Below, piece by piece: positions 50,221-58,809 of a stretch of DNA of 64,000 bases (position 1 is its first letter; every line of letters begins with the position of its first letter). The translations under genes were made by a program, and so were the position numbers. Source of the stretch: an uncultured Prevotella sp. (GTDB lineage: Bacteria; Bacteroidota; Bacteroidia; Bacteroidales; Bacteroidaceae); contig CAJMAO010000001.1 of the NCBI GenBank assembly GCA_905211345.1, forward strand, positions 24,492 to 88,491, in the 5' to 3' direction. Below the pieces are notes generated by a model that was given only the letters and a program-made list of their open reading frames with translations, was not told where the DNA came from and did not search any database.

Positions 50221-51906
50221 TTATTCGCCGTCCTTTGAATACTTGTCTATAAGGGGCTGCGCCTGCGGGTTACCCAGTTCGTCAGCCTTTTTAAGAGCTG
50301 CAAGCCCGGCAGGCTTGTCGCCTGTAGTAATAAGAGCCAAGCCTAATAATAGATGGCCGTCAGAATAATCTGGGGTCATCTCCGTACAGCGGCGTGCCGT
50401 CTCTACGGCCTCCTTAGAGTGCCCCACGCGCAGTTGCAACTGTGCCATCTCTGCATAATAAGTTGGTTCGCCTGGAGCCAGCAGCATGGCGCGTGCATAG
50501 TCGCCAAGAGCCTGCTGGTAAAGCCGGGCCTTCACCTCGGTACGAGCGCGCACGGCATAGAATTCGGCACCGGGACGTGAAGCCGTAAGCAACTCGTAAC
50601 GGGTATAATCGAACACGGCCTGACGGAAACTATCCTCAGCGGCGTAAGCCTCGGCACGGGCTAAAAAGTAAGGAGCAGTTTCGCGCATACGCAAAGTATC
50701 AGTAGTGTTGATCGCACTATCAAGCAACGCTATAACCTCTCCTCCCGGCGCGCCCATACGGGCCTTGCAGCGGGCGGCCTCGTAAAGCAGTTCAGGGCGG
50801 GGCATGTCGGTAGCCATAAGGGCGGTAAACTCATCGTAGGCAGCCTTATAGTCGCCTTGGGCGAAAGTTATACGGGCTTGCTGGTGACGATAGGCCGGCA
50901 GAGGGTTCAATTTGTATGCTTCGGCCGTCTCTGCGGCGGCAAGGGCTAGCGTCCATGGAGCGTAAGGCTCGGCAGGAGCGTACATTACGTAGTCATATAC
51001 CAGCTTGCCATAGTCGGCGTGGGCTTGATCTTTGCGGTCGGCATGCCGAATGGCCTCAGCCATTGTAGTGGCAGCATCAGCGCAATGCCCTTGCTCCACC
51101 TGAAGGCGGGCCATGGCCGAATAGCCGTCAGTCAAGGCAGGATACCGCCCAATAAAGTCGACCGCTGCGGCACGACGCTTCAGGGTGTCGGCTCCCTGCT
51201 CGGCCATGATGAGCACCAGCCTAGCCTGCTCCACATCGACGGGCAGAGCAGGCGGTATGCCTATGCGACGCAACAGGGGATCACTTATGGCAAAACCGTT
51301 GGTGGCAAGGCCAAGGGCAAAACGGGCATCGGCGGCATGCACGTCGGCCGTAGCCGACGCAGGCTTCATCAACCCCAGCAGGCGACCGTCGGCCGTAACA
51401 AAAGGACACGAAGCTGAACCGTCGGGTGCGGTAAACCCGAATATATAGTAAGAGTATTCTCCGCCGAAAGTCTCAACGGCCTTTACCGTAGCCTCTACGG
51501 GGCGCGAGCCTTCGCCCGCCGGCACAAGCCACACAGCATCGCCAACCTTAGCGGAAGCCGTAGTCACGGGCAGGGCTGTAACGCCGTCGACGTCAACCTT
51601 TATCTTAGCGAGGTCGTACAGCTCGCTTACGCCGCAGATGCGCTCAACCTCAGCCTGTCTGCCGTTGCCGTAGTTGACGGTGGCGCGGGCTGCGCCGTCG
51701 AATGGCTGTAAGGCAGCTATAGCCGTTCCGTCAGCCGAAGTAAACACACCGGCACCCTCGGCCAACACTGTGCCGTCAACTTTATACGTGGTTAGCCTGA
51801 ACACGGCTCCAGAGGCTTTCTTAACCGCGACAGGCTGTCCTGCCGACTTCAGGCAGCATACCGATAGGGCTGCCGCCAATGATAATGATATGATTGTGTG
51901 CAACAT
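50221..51906 (-). CDS. Exported trypsin-fold (probably inactive) and TPR protein
   Basis: A 561-residue exported protein with a signal peptide (MLHTIISLSLAAALSVCCLK, cleavage near 23). Residues about 27-215 look like a chymotrypsin-fold trypsin-like module (GAGVFTSADGTAIAALQPFD, 'ELYDLAKIKVDVDG', 'FVTADGRLLGLM'). The active-site serine loop is missing or altered (SASCPFVTADG), so proteolysis is doubtful. The remainder holds about six TPR units, including 'PELLYEAARCKARMG' and 'PTYYAEMAQLQLRVGHSKEA'. Such proteins act as periplasmic scaffolds. It has its own perfect terminator. Confidence 0.75.
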   Translation of the reverse strand: MLHTIISLSLAAALSVCCLKSAGQPVAVKKASGAVFRLTTYKVDGTVLAEGAGVFTSADGTAIAALQPFDGAARATVNYGNGRQAEVERICGVSELYDLAKIKVDVDGVTALPVTTASAKVGDAVWLVPAGEGSRPVEATVKAVETFGGEYSYYIFGFTAPDGSASCPFVTADGRLLGLMKPASATADVHAADARFALGLATNGFAISDPLLRRIGIPPALPVDVEQARLVLIMAEQGADTLKRRAAAVDFIGRYPALTDGYSAMARLQVEQGHCADAATTMAEAIRHADRKDQAHADYGKLVYDYVMYAPAEPYAPWTLALAAAETAEAYKLNPLPAYRHQQARITFAQGDYKAAYDEFTALMATDMPRPELLYEAARCKARMGAPGGEVIALLDSAINTTDTLRMRETAPYFLARAEAYAAEDSFRQAVFDYTRYELLTASRPGAEFYAVRARTEVKARLYQQALGDYARAMLLAPGEPTYYAEMAQLQLRVGHSKEAVETARRCTEMTPDYSDGHLLLGLALITTGDKPAGLAALKKADELGNPQAQPLIDKYSKDGE

Positions 51907-51994
51907 AACTCTTTAATTTAAATTGAAATTGAAGAATTAAAAATAGAAACTGAGCATACGCCGTATCATTGCCGTAAAGCGATATTCGTTCTAA

Positions 51995-53656
51995 TTATTC
52001 ATTTCCTAACAATTCTCTTGCATTGCTGACTGCAGCAGGGGTTATCTCGGCACCGCTGAGCATCCGGGCTATCTCGACCACACGCTCGTCAGCCGTAAGG
52101 CGGCTCATACGGCTGACTGTACCGGCAGACGTTTCCTCTTTATACACCTTGTAGTGGACGGAACCCTTAGCTGCTATCTGGGGCAGGTGGGTGATACTGA
52201 CCACTTGACGTTCGGCCCTGCCCATCTCCTGCATTATACGCCCCATGCTCTCGGCCGTCTTTCCTGATACGCCGGTGTCAATCTCATCAAAGATTATCGT
52301 GGGCAGCTTCACCGCACCGCTTATCATAGCCTTTAGCGAGAGCATCACGCGAGCTATCTCGCCGCCAGAGGCCACTTGGGCAACAGGCTGCATGGCAGTG
52401 CCTGCGTTGGCAGTAAAGAGAAATGAGATACGGTCGTGCCCGTCAGGCCCCAGCTCGCCGCTACGCTCTAAACTTACGGCAAAGCGGGCTTTAGGCATAC
52501 CAAGGTCAGACAATCTAGCGGGCATCTCAGCCTCTATGCGGCGGGCGGCGGCCTCACGTTCCGCCGTCAACCTGTCGGCCAAGTTGCAACATTCGGCAGC
52601 CAACCGCTCCTCGCGCTCTTTTAAGGCGATGATTTCATCATCGCCGCCATCTATGGCGGCCAACTTCGCCGCCAGCCCATCCCTCAGAACGAGCAGTTCG
52701 TCAACAGTGGCAACCTTGTGTTTCTGCTCCAGCGTGTATATCTTGTCAAGAGCGGAGTTCACCTGCTCCAAACGCCGCGGATCAAAATCCATAGCCTCAG
52801 CCTCGGCACCCACCTCACGCATGATGTCGGCCACCTCAATGTGACAACTCTCCAGTCGCTCGACAGTGGCCTTGACGGCTGGGTATATCGAGGCTATCCC
52901 CTCAAGTTGGCGCACGACGGACTTCAATCGGTCGGCTACTTGACCAACATCACCCAACGTACTCTCCACGTCGTAAAGAACAGTTTTTATCTCCTCAGCA
53001 TGTCCAAGCACACCACTCTCTTGCTCCAGCTCATCCTGCAAACCGGGGCGCAATCCTGCCGCTTGAAGTTCGTCGAGTTGAAAGCGCATGAAGTCCTCAT
53101 TACGGCGGGCGTCATCGAGGGTGGCCTGAGCACGCTTCACCGCCTGATGCGCCTCTTTGTAATCGGTGAAACGCTCCTTATATTCAGCCAGCAGGGCTTT
53201 ATCTGCAGCTATGATGTCGACAACGTCCAACTGGAAATCGTCCTCACCCAGCAGTAGGTTTTGGTGCTGGCTGTGTATGTCAACCAGCTGTCCGCCCAAG
53301 GTACGCATTAGCGTGAGTGGCACTGGCGTGTCGTTGATAAAGGCGCGGCTTTTGCCAGATGGAGCTATCTCACGACGCAATATGCAATCATCGGCATCGT
53401 AATCTATACCGTTGTCATCGAAAAATTCCTGATTGCCATAGCGGCTTATATCAAAATGAGCCTCAACAACGCACTTGCGCCCGACCTGCCTAATGCACTT
53501 GGTGTCGGCCCGCTGACCCAACAACAGATTTACGGCACCTAGAATTATGCTCTTGCCTGCACCGGTCTCACCGGTTATAACAGAGAAACCCGAGGCGAAA
53601 TCGATGTCAAGCGTATCGATAAGGGTGAAGTTGTTGATGTATAAATGTTTCAACAT
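51995..53656 (-). CDS. recN: DNA repair protein RecN
   Basis: A 553-residue SMC-like ATPase used in double-strand-break repair. The head contains ITGETGAGKSIILGAVNLLL (Walker A), the RecN-typical QLVDIHSQHQNLLL and the C-terminal TIIFDEIDTGVSGKTAESMG (Walker B with signature upstream). The central about 300 residues are coiled coil. It lies 4 nt from the DUF4835 gene and is the last of the run dnaN-exonuclease-coaBC-DUF4835-recN. Confidence 0.95.
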   Translation of the reverse strand: MLKHLYINNFTLIDTLDIDFASGFSVITGETGAGKSIILGAVNLLLGQRADTKCIRQVGRKCVVEAHFDISRYGNQEFFDDNGIDYDADDCILRREIAPSGKSRAFINDTPVPLTLMRTLGGQLVDIHSQHQNLLLGEDDFQLDVVDIIAADKALLAEYKERFTDYKEAHQAVKRAQATLDDARRNEDFMRFQLDELQAAGLRPGLQDELEQESGVLGHAEEIKTVLYDVESTLGDVGQVADRLKSVVRQLEGIASIYPAVKATVERLESCHIEVADIMREVGAEAEAMDFDPRRLEQVNSALDKIYTLEQKHKVATVDELLVLRDGLAAKLAAIDGGDDEIIALKEREERLAAECCNLADRLTAEREAAARRIEAEMPARLSDLGMPKARFAVSLERSGELGPDGHDRISFLFTANAGTAMQPVAQVASGGEIARVMLSLKAMISGAVKLPTIIFDEIDTGVSGKTAESMGRIMQEMGRAERQVVSITHLPQIAAKGSVHYKVYKEETSAGTVSRMSRLTADERVVEIARMLSGAEITPAAVSNARELLGNE

Positions 53657-53660
53657 CGTT

Positions 53661-54572
53661 TTATTCTTTTATACGTTCCCAGTAGTTGTTCTGTGAGGCG
53701 TTGATTGAGAACAGCACCTCGTAGACTGATTCTTTCTCCTTAGGCGTACCTTTTCCCTTATATATGTTACCCAGCTCGTCTTTCTTGTAGTCCGTCCATA
53801 TCTGCGGCAGCAGGCTCAGGGGTTTATCCTCGTGGGCCTTCTTCAGGTTGGTCTGTATGGCGGTGGTTATATTGGTACGGCCACGGTCGGCGTTATTGGC
53901 CATCTCGTCAAGTCCTGTACGGTAATAATCATACTGGAATTGCCGGAAAGGACGCATGGCCACGTCCATGTAATCGTTGATTATGGCGAAGCGGTTACGG
54001 TCGTTGTCAAAAGCTTTCCATCCCGTGAAGTTAAGATTCTGTGCATTGTTCACAAGATTGAGGCAACGCTGCAACACATCCTCGCCGCCCATTGGCGAAA
54101 AAGAGTCGAGATCCAGCCCTATTATAAGGTAAGCATAATAGGCTATGAGCGCCGTCAGTTGGTTATCCACCATCTCCTCATTGAAGTTGAGCTGGTCAAA
54201 TTGGGCGAACTCAAAGTTAAACTCAGTATCTTGGTTGTTGTATAATGTCGACGTATAAGCCGAGTTGTACACGGGACGGTTGGCCTGTATCAGGGCTGTA
54301 CACGTAAACAGGTTGGACGACTGGTCATATTGCGTCACGGTAATGTTGAAATTACACACGATGCGCTCATTCTTCTGGAACTGCAACGATGTCCACTGAC
54401 GGTCGTTTATAAATTGCTCAAGCGTCTGCTGCAGGTTGTCGAACACGCTTGCATCGGTACCCTGTATCTGGTTATGGTTTATCGTCACCCTTGCCAGCAG
54501 CTCCTGAGCATAGGCACTACCCGCGCCAAGCACGGCGGCGCATACACATATAATCACGGATAACAGCCTCAT
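53661..54572 (-). CDS. DUF4835 family exported protein (PorD-like)
   Basis: A 303-residue exported protein with a signal peptide (MRLLSVIICVCAAVLGAGSA, cleavage after YAQ). The body matches DUF4835: 'RVTINHNQIQGTDASVFDNL', 'NFEFAQFDQLNFNEEMVDNQLTALIAYYAYLIIGLDLDSF' in parts and 'GGEDVLQRCLNLVN', and 'ISQ/INASQNNYW' near the end. Some annotations call this family PorD, a type IX secretion-related protein; I recall this but cannot verify it. Its presence fits the secretion-type tails of proteins in this window. It sits between coaBC and recN, as in other Bacteroidales. Confidence 0.82.
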   Translation of the reverse strand: MRLLSVIICVCAAVLGAGSAYAQELLARVTINHNQIQGTDASVFDNLQQTLEQFINDRQWTSLQFQKNERIVCNFNITVTQYDQSSNLFTCTALIQANRPVYNSAYTSTLYNNQDTEFNFEFAQFDQLNFNEEMVDNQLTALIAYYAYLIIGLDLDSFSPMGGEDVLQRCLNLVNNAQNLNFTGWKAFDNDRNRFAIINDYMDVAMRPFRQFQYDYYRTGLDEMANNADRGRTNITTAIQTNLKKAHEDKPLSLLPQIWTDYKKDELGNIYKGKGTPKEKESVYEVLFSINASQNNYWERIKE

Positions 54573-54599
54573 AATCTATTCATAATTAAGGTTCATGTC

Positions 54600-55793
54600 T
54601 CAGAACAGTTTCGATAATTCATCGATTATGTCACACGCCACATCTGCCTTTTTCTTCTTCGGATACTCGTTAACCGACCCTGACGAGATTATCTTCACCT
54701 GATTGTCGTCGGTGCGGAACGTAGTACCTTCATTACGTGTCGAGTTGAGCACGATGAAATCGAAATGTTTCCTTTCCAGCTTGCCCCTAGCGTTAGCGTC
54801 CTCGTTGTCGGTCTCAAGGGCGAAACCTACGAGCCTTTGGCTGCCGCGCTTCATGCGTCCTAACTCGGCGGCGATGTCATGTGTCGGACTAAGGCGCACA
54901 ACCAAGTCGTCGCCGCCGCGCTTTATTTTCGTGGCAGAAGGCTGCTCTGGCTTAAAATCTGCCACGGCGGCGCACAATATCGCAGCGTCGCAACCTTCAA
55001 ACTCGGTCTTTGCCGCTTCATACATTTCCTGACAGCTCTCTACGTCGATGCGCCGTATTCCCTCGGAGCACTTCATGCTCACAGGACCACTCACCAACGT
55101 CACCTCAGCCCCACGCCGGGCACACTCCTCAGCAAGAGCAAAACCCATCTTGCCACTAGAGTAATTGCCGATGAATCTCACTGGGTCAATCTTTTCATAC
55201 GTAGGCCCGGCTGTAATCATTATGCGCTTGCCTTTCAGCTCGTTCTTCTTGTCGTAAAAGAAGCGGTCAAGCACCTTTACTATATTATCAGGCTCATCCA
55301 TGCGTCCTTTGCCCTCAAGACCGCTGGCAAGGAAACCGCTCTGAGGTTCGATTATAATGTTGCCATACGACCGCAACCGCTCTAGATTGCGCTGTGTCGA
55401 AGGGTGTGCGTACATATCCAAGTCCATGGCCGGAGCCACGAATACAGGTGCCTTCATCGAAAGGTATGTGGTAATGAGCATATTGTCGGCAATGCCGTTG
55501 GCCATCTTGCCGATAGTGCTCGCCGTGCATGGGGCTATGAGCATGGCGTCGGCCCAAAGCCCGAGGTCTACATGCGAATTCCATGTGCCGTCACGCTGTG
55601 AAAAAAATTCACTGACCACAGGCTTATGCGTCAACGCAGAAAGCGTTATCGGAGTTATGAATTCCTTACCGGCAGGCGTAATCACCACCTGCACCTCAGC
55701 CCCCTGCTTTATTAGGCCGCGTATAATAAGACAAGACTTATAAGCCGCTATGCTGCCCGTTATTCCAAGAACGATTTTCTTACCTTTCAACAT
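54600..55793 (-). CDS. coaBC: Phosphopantothenoylcysteine decarboxylase / synthase
   Basis: A 397-residue bifunctional coenzyme A enzyme. The N-terminal CoaC half is an HFCD flavoprotein: GITGSIAAYKSCLIIRGL, the active-site His in WNSHVDLGLWADA, and 'PAMDLDMYAHP'. The C-terminal CoaB half (about 185-397) ligates cysteine to phosphopantothenate: ITAGPTYEKIDPVRFIGNYS, 'SSGKMGFALAEEC' and 'VGFALETDNE'. Length is normal. An inverted repeat of the ATTAAGAGTTAAGAA family separates it from the upstream exonuclease gene. Confidence 0.95.
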   Translation of the reverse strand: MLKGKKIVLGITGSIAAYKSCLIIRGLIKQGAEVQVVITPAGKEFITPITLSALTHKPVVSEFFSQRDGTWNSHVDLGLWADAMLIAPCTASTIGKMANGIADNMLITTYLSMKAPVFVAPAMDLDMYAHPSTQRNLERLRSYGNIIIEPQSGFLASGLEGKGRMDEPDNIVKVLDRFFYDKKNELKGKRIMITAGPTYEKIDPVRFIGNYSSGKMGFALAEECARRGAEVTLVSGPVSMKCSEGIRRIDVESCQEMYEAAKTEFEGCDAAILCAAVADFKPEQPSATKIKRGGDDLVVRLSPTHDIAAELGRMKRGSQRLVGFALETDNEDANARGKLERKHFDFIVLNSTRNEGTTFRTDDNQVKIISSGSVNEYPKKKKADVACDIIDELSKLF

Positions 55794-55811
55794 AATGTAT
55801 TTGATTAAGAG

Positions 55812-55883
55812 TTAAGAGTTAAGAATTAAGAAAAATGTCTTTACCATTTGTAAAAGCATATTTTCTTAATTCTTAACTCTTAA
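55812..55883. repeat. Long inverted repeat, TTAAGAGTTAAGAATTAAG family
   Basis: Perfect 23-bp arms at 55812-55834 and 55861-55883 enclose 26 nt, between the exonuclease and coaBC genes. The left arm is preceded by an extra TTAAGAG unit. It shares the core with 9642-9720. Confidence 0.75.
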
Positions 55884-55886
55884 TTT

Positions 55887-56741
55887 TTAATTCTTATTGA
55901 ACTCTCTCAAGCGTATGCGGGTAAGCACTTGCTTGGTGTTGTTCGTGAAATCGCTGCTCAACATCCAACTGTAATACCCCGGGTCGCGGTGAAGAACGTC
56001 GGCAACTCCCCACCCTTTATACTTGCCGAAATTGAACACCTCATACATCCTCGGCTTACCCGAGGCGTCAAGCAGGGTCTTGCCATCCTTGTCCTTCATC
56101 TCCTTCCACACGATGCGGCCGGCAAAATCAACGTTGTCGTTCAACTTAGAAAATTCCGCCAGCTCGTCCATATCGTTGTTGAGTTGCCGCTCCGGCTCCT
56201 CCTGCCTGCCGGGGGCATACATGTCAAGCTCGCCTTGCAGCACACGATATGTGGCCTCGGTGTCCTCATCAGCCTTATGGGCGGTAAAGTCTTCCTCCAT
56301 TTTCCTGCCGCAATAAAACTTATATGCGGCGGCAAGGTTGCGCCGCTCCATCTTGTGGTATATTGTTTGCACGTCGATTAGACGGCACTTCGAGAAATCA
56401 AAGTCGATACCGGCCCGCAGAAATTCCTCGGCAAGCATCGGCACGTCGAAATGATTGGAGTTGAAACCTGCGAAATCGCAACCCTTAAACTTATTTTCAA
56501 GGTCGGTGGCTATGGCTTTGAACGTAGGTGCGTCCTTCACGTCTTCGTCGGATATGCCTGTCAGCTGCGCAACCTCGGCCGGAATCGGTCTCTCCGGGTT
56601 AACGAACAGGTTGTTACGTTCCTCCTTTCCGTCAGGAAAAACCTTAATGTACGATATCTGTATTATCTTGTCCTTTACAAGGTCAAGCCCCGTTGTCTCT
56701 AGGTCAAAGACAATCAGGGGCTTAGTTAAATTAAGTTTCAT
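55887..56741 (-). CDS. DnaQ-like 3'-5' exonuclease
   Basis: A 284-residue DEDDh exonuclease. Motif I is IVFDLETTGLD (D and E), motif II GFNSNHFDVPML (D), and motif III TAHKADEDTEATY (H and D). A C-terminal about 70 residues beyond the nuclease include 'YEVFNFGKYKGWGVADVLHRDPGYYSWM', a DUF3820-like module often linked to such nucleases. The ATG at 56741 (MKLNLTKPLIVFDLE) is preferred over an upstream one because it places the catalytic strand near the start. It is downstream of dnaN, suggesting proofreading or repair linked to the clamp. Confidence 0.88.
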   Translation of the reverse strand: MKLNLTKPLIVFDLETTGLDLVKDKIIQISYIKVFPDGKEERNNLFVNPERPIPAEVAQLTGISDEDVKDAPTFKAIATDLENKFKGCDFAGFNSNHFDVPMLAEEFLRAGIDFDFSKCRLIDVQTIYHKMERRNLAAAYKFYCGRKMEEDFTAHKADEDTEATYRVLQGELDMYAPGRQEEPERQLNNDMDELAEFSKLNDNVDFAGRIVWKEMKDKDGKTLLDASGKPRMYEVFNFGKYKGWGVADVLHRDPGYYSWMLSSDFTNNTKQVLTRIRLREFNKN

Positions 56742-56763
56742 ATTTTTCTGTTGACAAGTTACA

Positions 56764-56855
56764 AGCAGACAAACCACAATCCTTCTTTTATTTGCAGGCA
56801 AATGTACACAAGCGCACTAAAATACACTTTCTTATTCTCGCCTGCTTGTCTGCTT
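56764..56855. repeat. Weak inverted repeat AAGCAGACAA downstream of dnaN
   Basis: AAGCAGACAA (56763-56772) and TTGTCTGCTT (56846-56855) are complementary, 73 nt apart, in the dnaN-exonuclease gap. Related words (CTGCTTGTCACTTGTTTGCTTGTC) occur upstream of dnaN near 58061-58085. It may be another dispersed intergenic repeat. Confidence 0.4.
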
Positions 56856-56864
56856 ATATGGGTT

Positions 56865-57989
56865 TTAGTCATTCAGCATCATCGGCATCAGAAGCATCAG
56901 TATGTCGCCGTTCTCAGGTTGCTGAATCGGAATTACAAGGCACGGGCGGCTCGGGTCGGCCAGTTCAAGAGCAACTTCATCACTGTCAAGGTTATTCAAA
57001 ATCTCAACAAGCGACGAACCGTTGAAGCCTATGTCCATAGGACTTCCCATATAGTCGCATACTATCTCCTCCTTAGCGCTGGTAGCGAAATCGATGTCTT
57101 CCGACGATACCACCACTTTACCCGGCTCTATGTGCAGACGCACCTGCTGGCTGCTGCCGCTTGCGAAAGGCAGCACGCGGCGTATCACGCCGGTCAGTGC
57201 CATGCGGTCAATGGTCAGTCTGTTCGGGTTGTCTTTCGGTATCACTGAGTTGTAATTAGGGTAACGGCCCTCTATCAACCTGCACGCCAGCGTTCCGCCG
57301 GGATACAGTATGTTGGCGTTACGCTCGTCAAACCTCACCACAACGTCGTCATCGTTTTTCTGCAGCACGTTCTTCAGCAGCGTAGCCGGCTTCTTCGGCA
57401 TGATAAACGACACGGGAGCATCAGCCTTTATGCCATTGTTGCGTGTGCGCACCAGTTTATGGCCGTCGCTGGCCACGATTGCAAGACACTCGGGAGTTAA
57501 GTCGAAATACACGCCGTTCATCACCGGGCGCAGTTCCTCGTTTGCCGTGGCGAATATCGAGCGGGATATGTCGCCCGCCAATGTCTTCGAGTCAATCACT
57601 ATCGACGCCGCTCCTTCCTGCAACGGCTGCAGGCGCGGAAATTCGTCACCGCTCTGCGCCGTAAACTCGTAAACACCGTTAAGGTATCTTACGTTCATCT
57701 TATATGAAACCATGTCTACCTCAAGCGTCAACGGTTGCTCCGGCAATTCTTTCACCGCGTCGAGTATCGTGCGGTTGTTTACGGCGAACGCCCCGTCACT
57801 GTCGGCTTCGTCCAACTGCAACTGCGTTGTCATCACGTTCTCACTGTCTGACGCTGTAATGGTCAGCGTCTGGCCTGCCACCTCGAACAGGTAGCAGTCC
57901 AGTATTGGCATTGAATTTTTACTGTTGAACACTTTCGACAAAGCCGACAGGCGGCTTGCCAAAGTTGTGCTTGATATGGTTAGTCTCAT
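56865..57989 (-). CDS. dnaN: DNA polymerase III beta sliding clamp
   Basis: A 374-residue clamp: three topologically similar domains of about 120 residues. Typical signatures are 'MRLTISSTTLASRLSALSKVF' at the start, 'FAVNNRTILDAVKELPEQPL', 'EELRPVMNGVYFDLTPECLAIVASDGHKLV' in parts, and the C-terminal VIPIQQPENGDILMLLMPMM. It tethers the replicative polymerase. It is not adjacent to dnaA here. The promoter TATTTTTG is at 58111-58118, giving a leader of about 115 nt that contains repeat-like words. Confidence 0.95.
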   Translation of the reverse strand: MRLTISSTTLASRLSALSKVFNSKNSMPILDCYLFEVAGQTLTITASDSENVMTTQLQLDEADSDGAFAVNNRTILDAVKELPEQPLTLEVDMVSYKMNVRYLNGVYEFTAQSGDEFPRLQPLQEGAASIVIDSKTLAGDISRSIFATANEELRPVMNGVYFDLTPECLAIVASDGHKLVRTRNNGIKADAPVSFIMPKKPATLLKNVLQKNDDDVVVRFDERNANILYPGGTLACRLIEGRYPNYNSVIPKDNPNRLTIDRMALTGVIRRVLPFASGSSQQVRLHIEPGKVVVSSEDIDFATSAKEEIVCDYMGSPMDIGFNGSSLVEILNNLDSDEVALELADPSRPCLVIPIQQPENGDILMLLMPMMLND

Positions 57990-58110
57990 TATTTATATGT
58001 GTTTTTAGTTATTCCTTATTTATCGAAACACAAGGCACAAGTAACCAACCTTTATGCTTGCCTGCTTGTCACTTGTTTGCTTGTCGCTTATAAATCTTCA
58101 AAGTAGGACA

Positions 58111-58118
58111 CAAAAATA
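58111..58118 (-). promoter_or_regulatory. -7 element TATTTTTG for dnaN
   Basis: Reading leftward, TATTTTTG with a TTTG about 20 nt before it fits the Bacteroidota consensus. Confidence 0.6.
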
Positions 58119-58223
58119 CTAAAAAGCAAGTGGCGGAACAAAAAAATTGTGCAAAAATTTCTTTATTCGACAGTATTTTACTAATTTCGCAATCAAAAAA
58201 TAAAACAACACTAACAAGCGATT

Positions 58224-58652
58224 ATGGAAATAGAAGGTAAGATAATAGCCGTCATCCCGCCGAGGGAAGGCGTGTCGGCAAGAACAGGCACAGCGTGGAA
58301 AACCCAAGATTACGTCATCGAGACGCACGACCAATACCCGCGCCGCTGCTGCTTCAACGTGTTCGGAGCCGACAAGATACAGTTGTTCAACATTCAGGTT
58401 GGCGAGGAGCTTCGCGTAAGTTTCGACATCGACGCCCACGAGTACCAAGGCCGTTGGTTCAACTCAATACGCGCGTGGAAAGTGGAACGTATCGACCCGA
58501 ATGTCGCTCAGGCTCCTGTGCAACCCATGCCATTCGACCAGCCGGCCCCGGCCCAGCCCGTGCAAGGTGCCCCGGCATCGGCTCCTATGCCTGAAGCTAC
58601 GCCGTTCCCGCCGCAAAGCGACGGCAACAGCGAAGACGACCTACCGTTCTAA
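58224..58652 (+). CDS. DUF3127 protein with SSB-like acidic tip
   Basis: A 142-residue protein. The first about 95 residues are the DUF3127 domain, likely OB-fold (MEIEGKIIAVIPPREGVS, 'KTQDYVIETHDQYPRRCCF', 'GEELRVSFDIDAHEYQGRWF', 'RAWKVE'). A Pro/Ala-rich linker then ends in NSEDDLPF. The last residues copy the acidic tip of SSB (DDxPF), which recruits repair and replication proteins. It is transcribed divergently from dnaN and the exonuclease gene, so a role with single-stranded DNA is plausible but unproven. A promoter-like TAATTTCG near 58180-58187 (one base off) precedes the start. A strong terminator follows. Confidence 0.85.
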   Translation: MEIEGKIIAVIPPREGVSARTGTAWKTQDYVIETHDQYPRRCCFNVFGADKIQLFNIQVGEELRVSFDIDAHEYQGRWFNSIRAWKVERIDPNVAQAPVQPMPFDQPAPAQPVQGAPASAPMPEATPFPPQSDGNSEDDLPF

Positions 58653-58678
58653 TTACTCTAAGCTAATTAGTTAAATAT

Positions 58679-58707
58679 AAAGGCTTGCCGAATCGGCAAG
58701 CCTTTTT
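58679..58707 (+). terminator. Terminator of the DUF3127 gene
   Basis: AAAGGCTTGCCGA and TCGGCAAGCCTTT pair perfectly, followed by TTT. Confidence 0.85.
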
Positions 58708-58750
58708 TACGCCGTCAAAGCCGGGCGTGTACACCGCATGGAAGCATAAA

Positions 58751-58785
58751 TTAAGCCGTCCAAGCATGTCGCTTGAACGGCTTAA
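58751..58785 (-). terminator. Terminator of the large repeat-protein gene
   Basis: TTAAGCCGT and ACGGCTTAA, with CAAGC/GCTTG inside, form a long hairpin 25 nt past the stop at 58810. Confidence 0.75.
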
Positions 58786-58809
58786 ACTATTATGCCGCGC
58801 AATAGTCTT

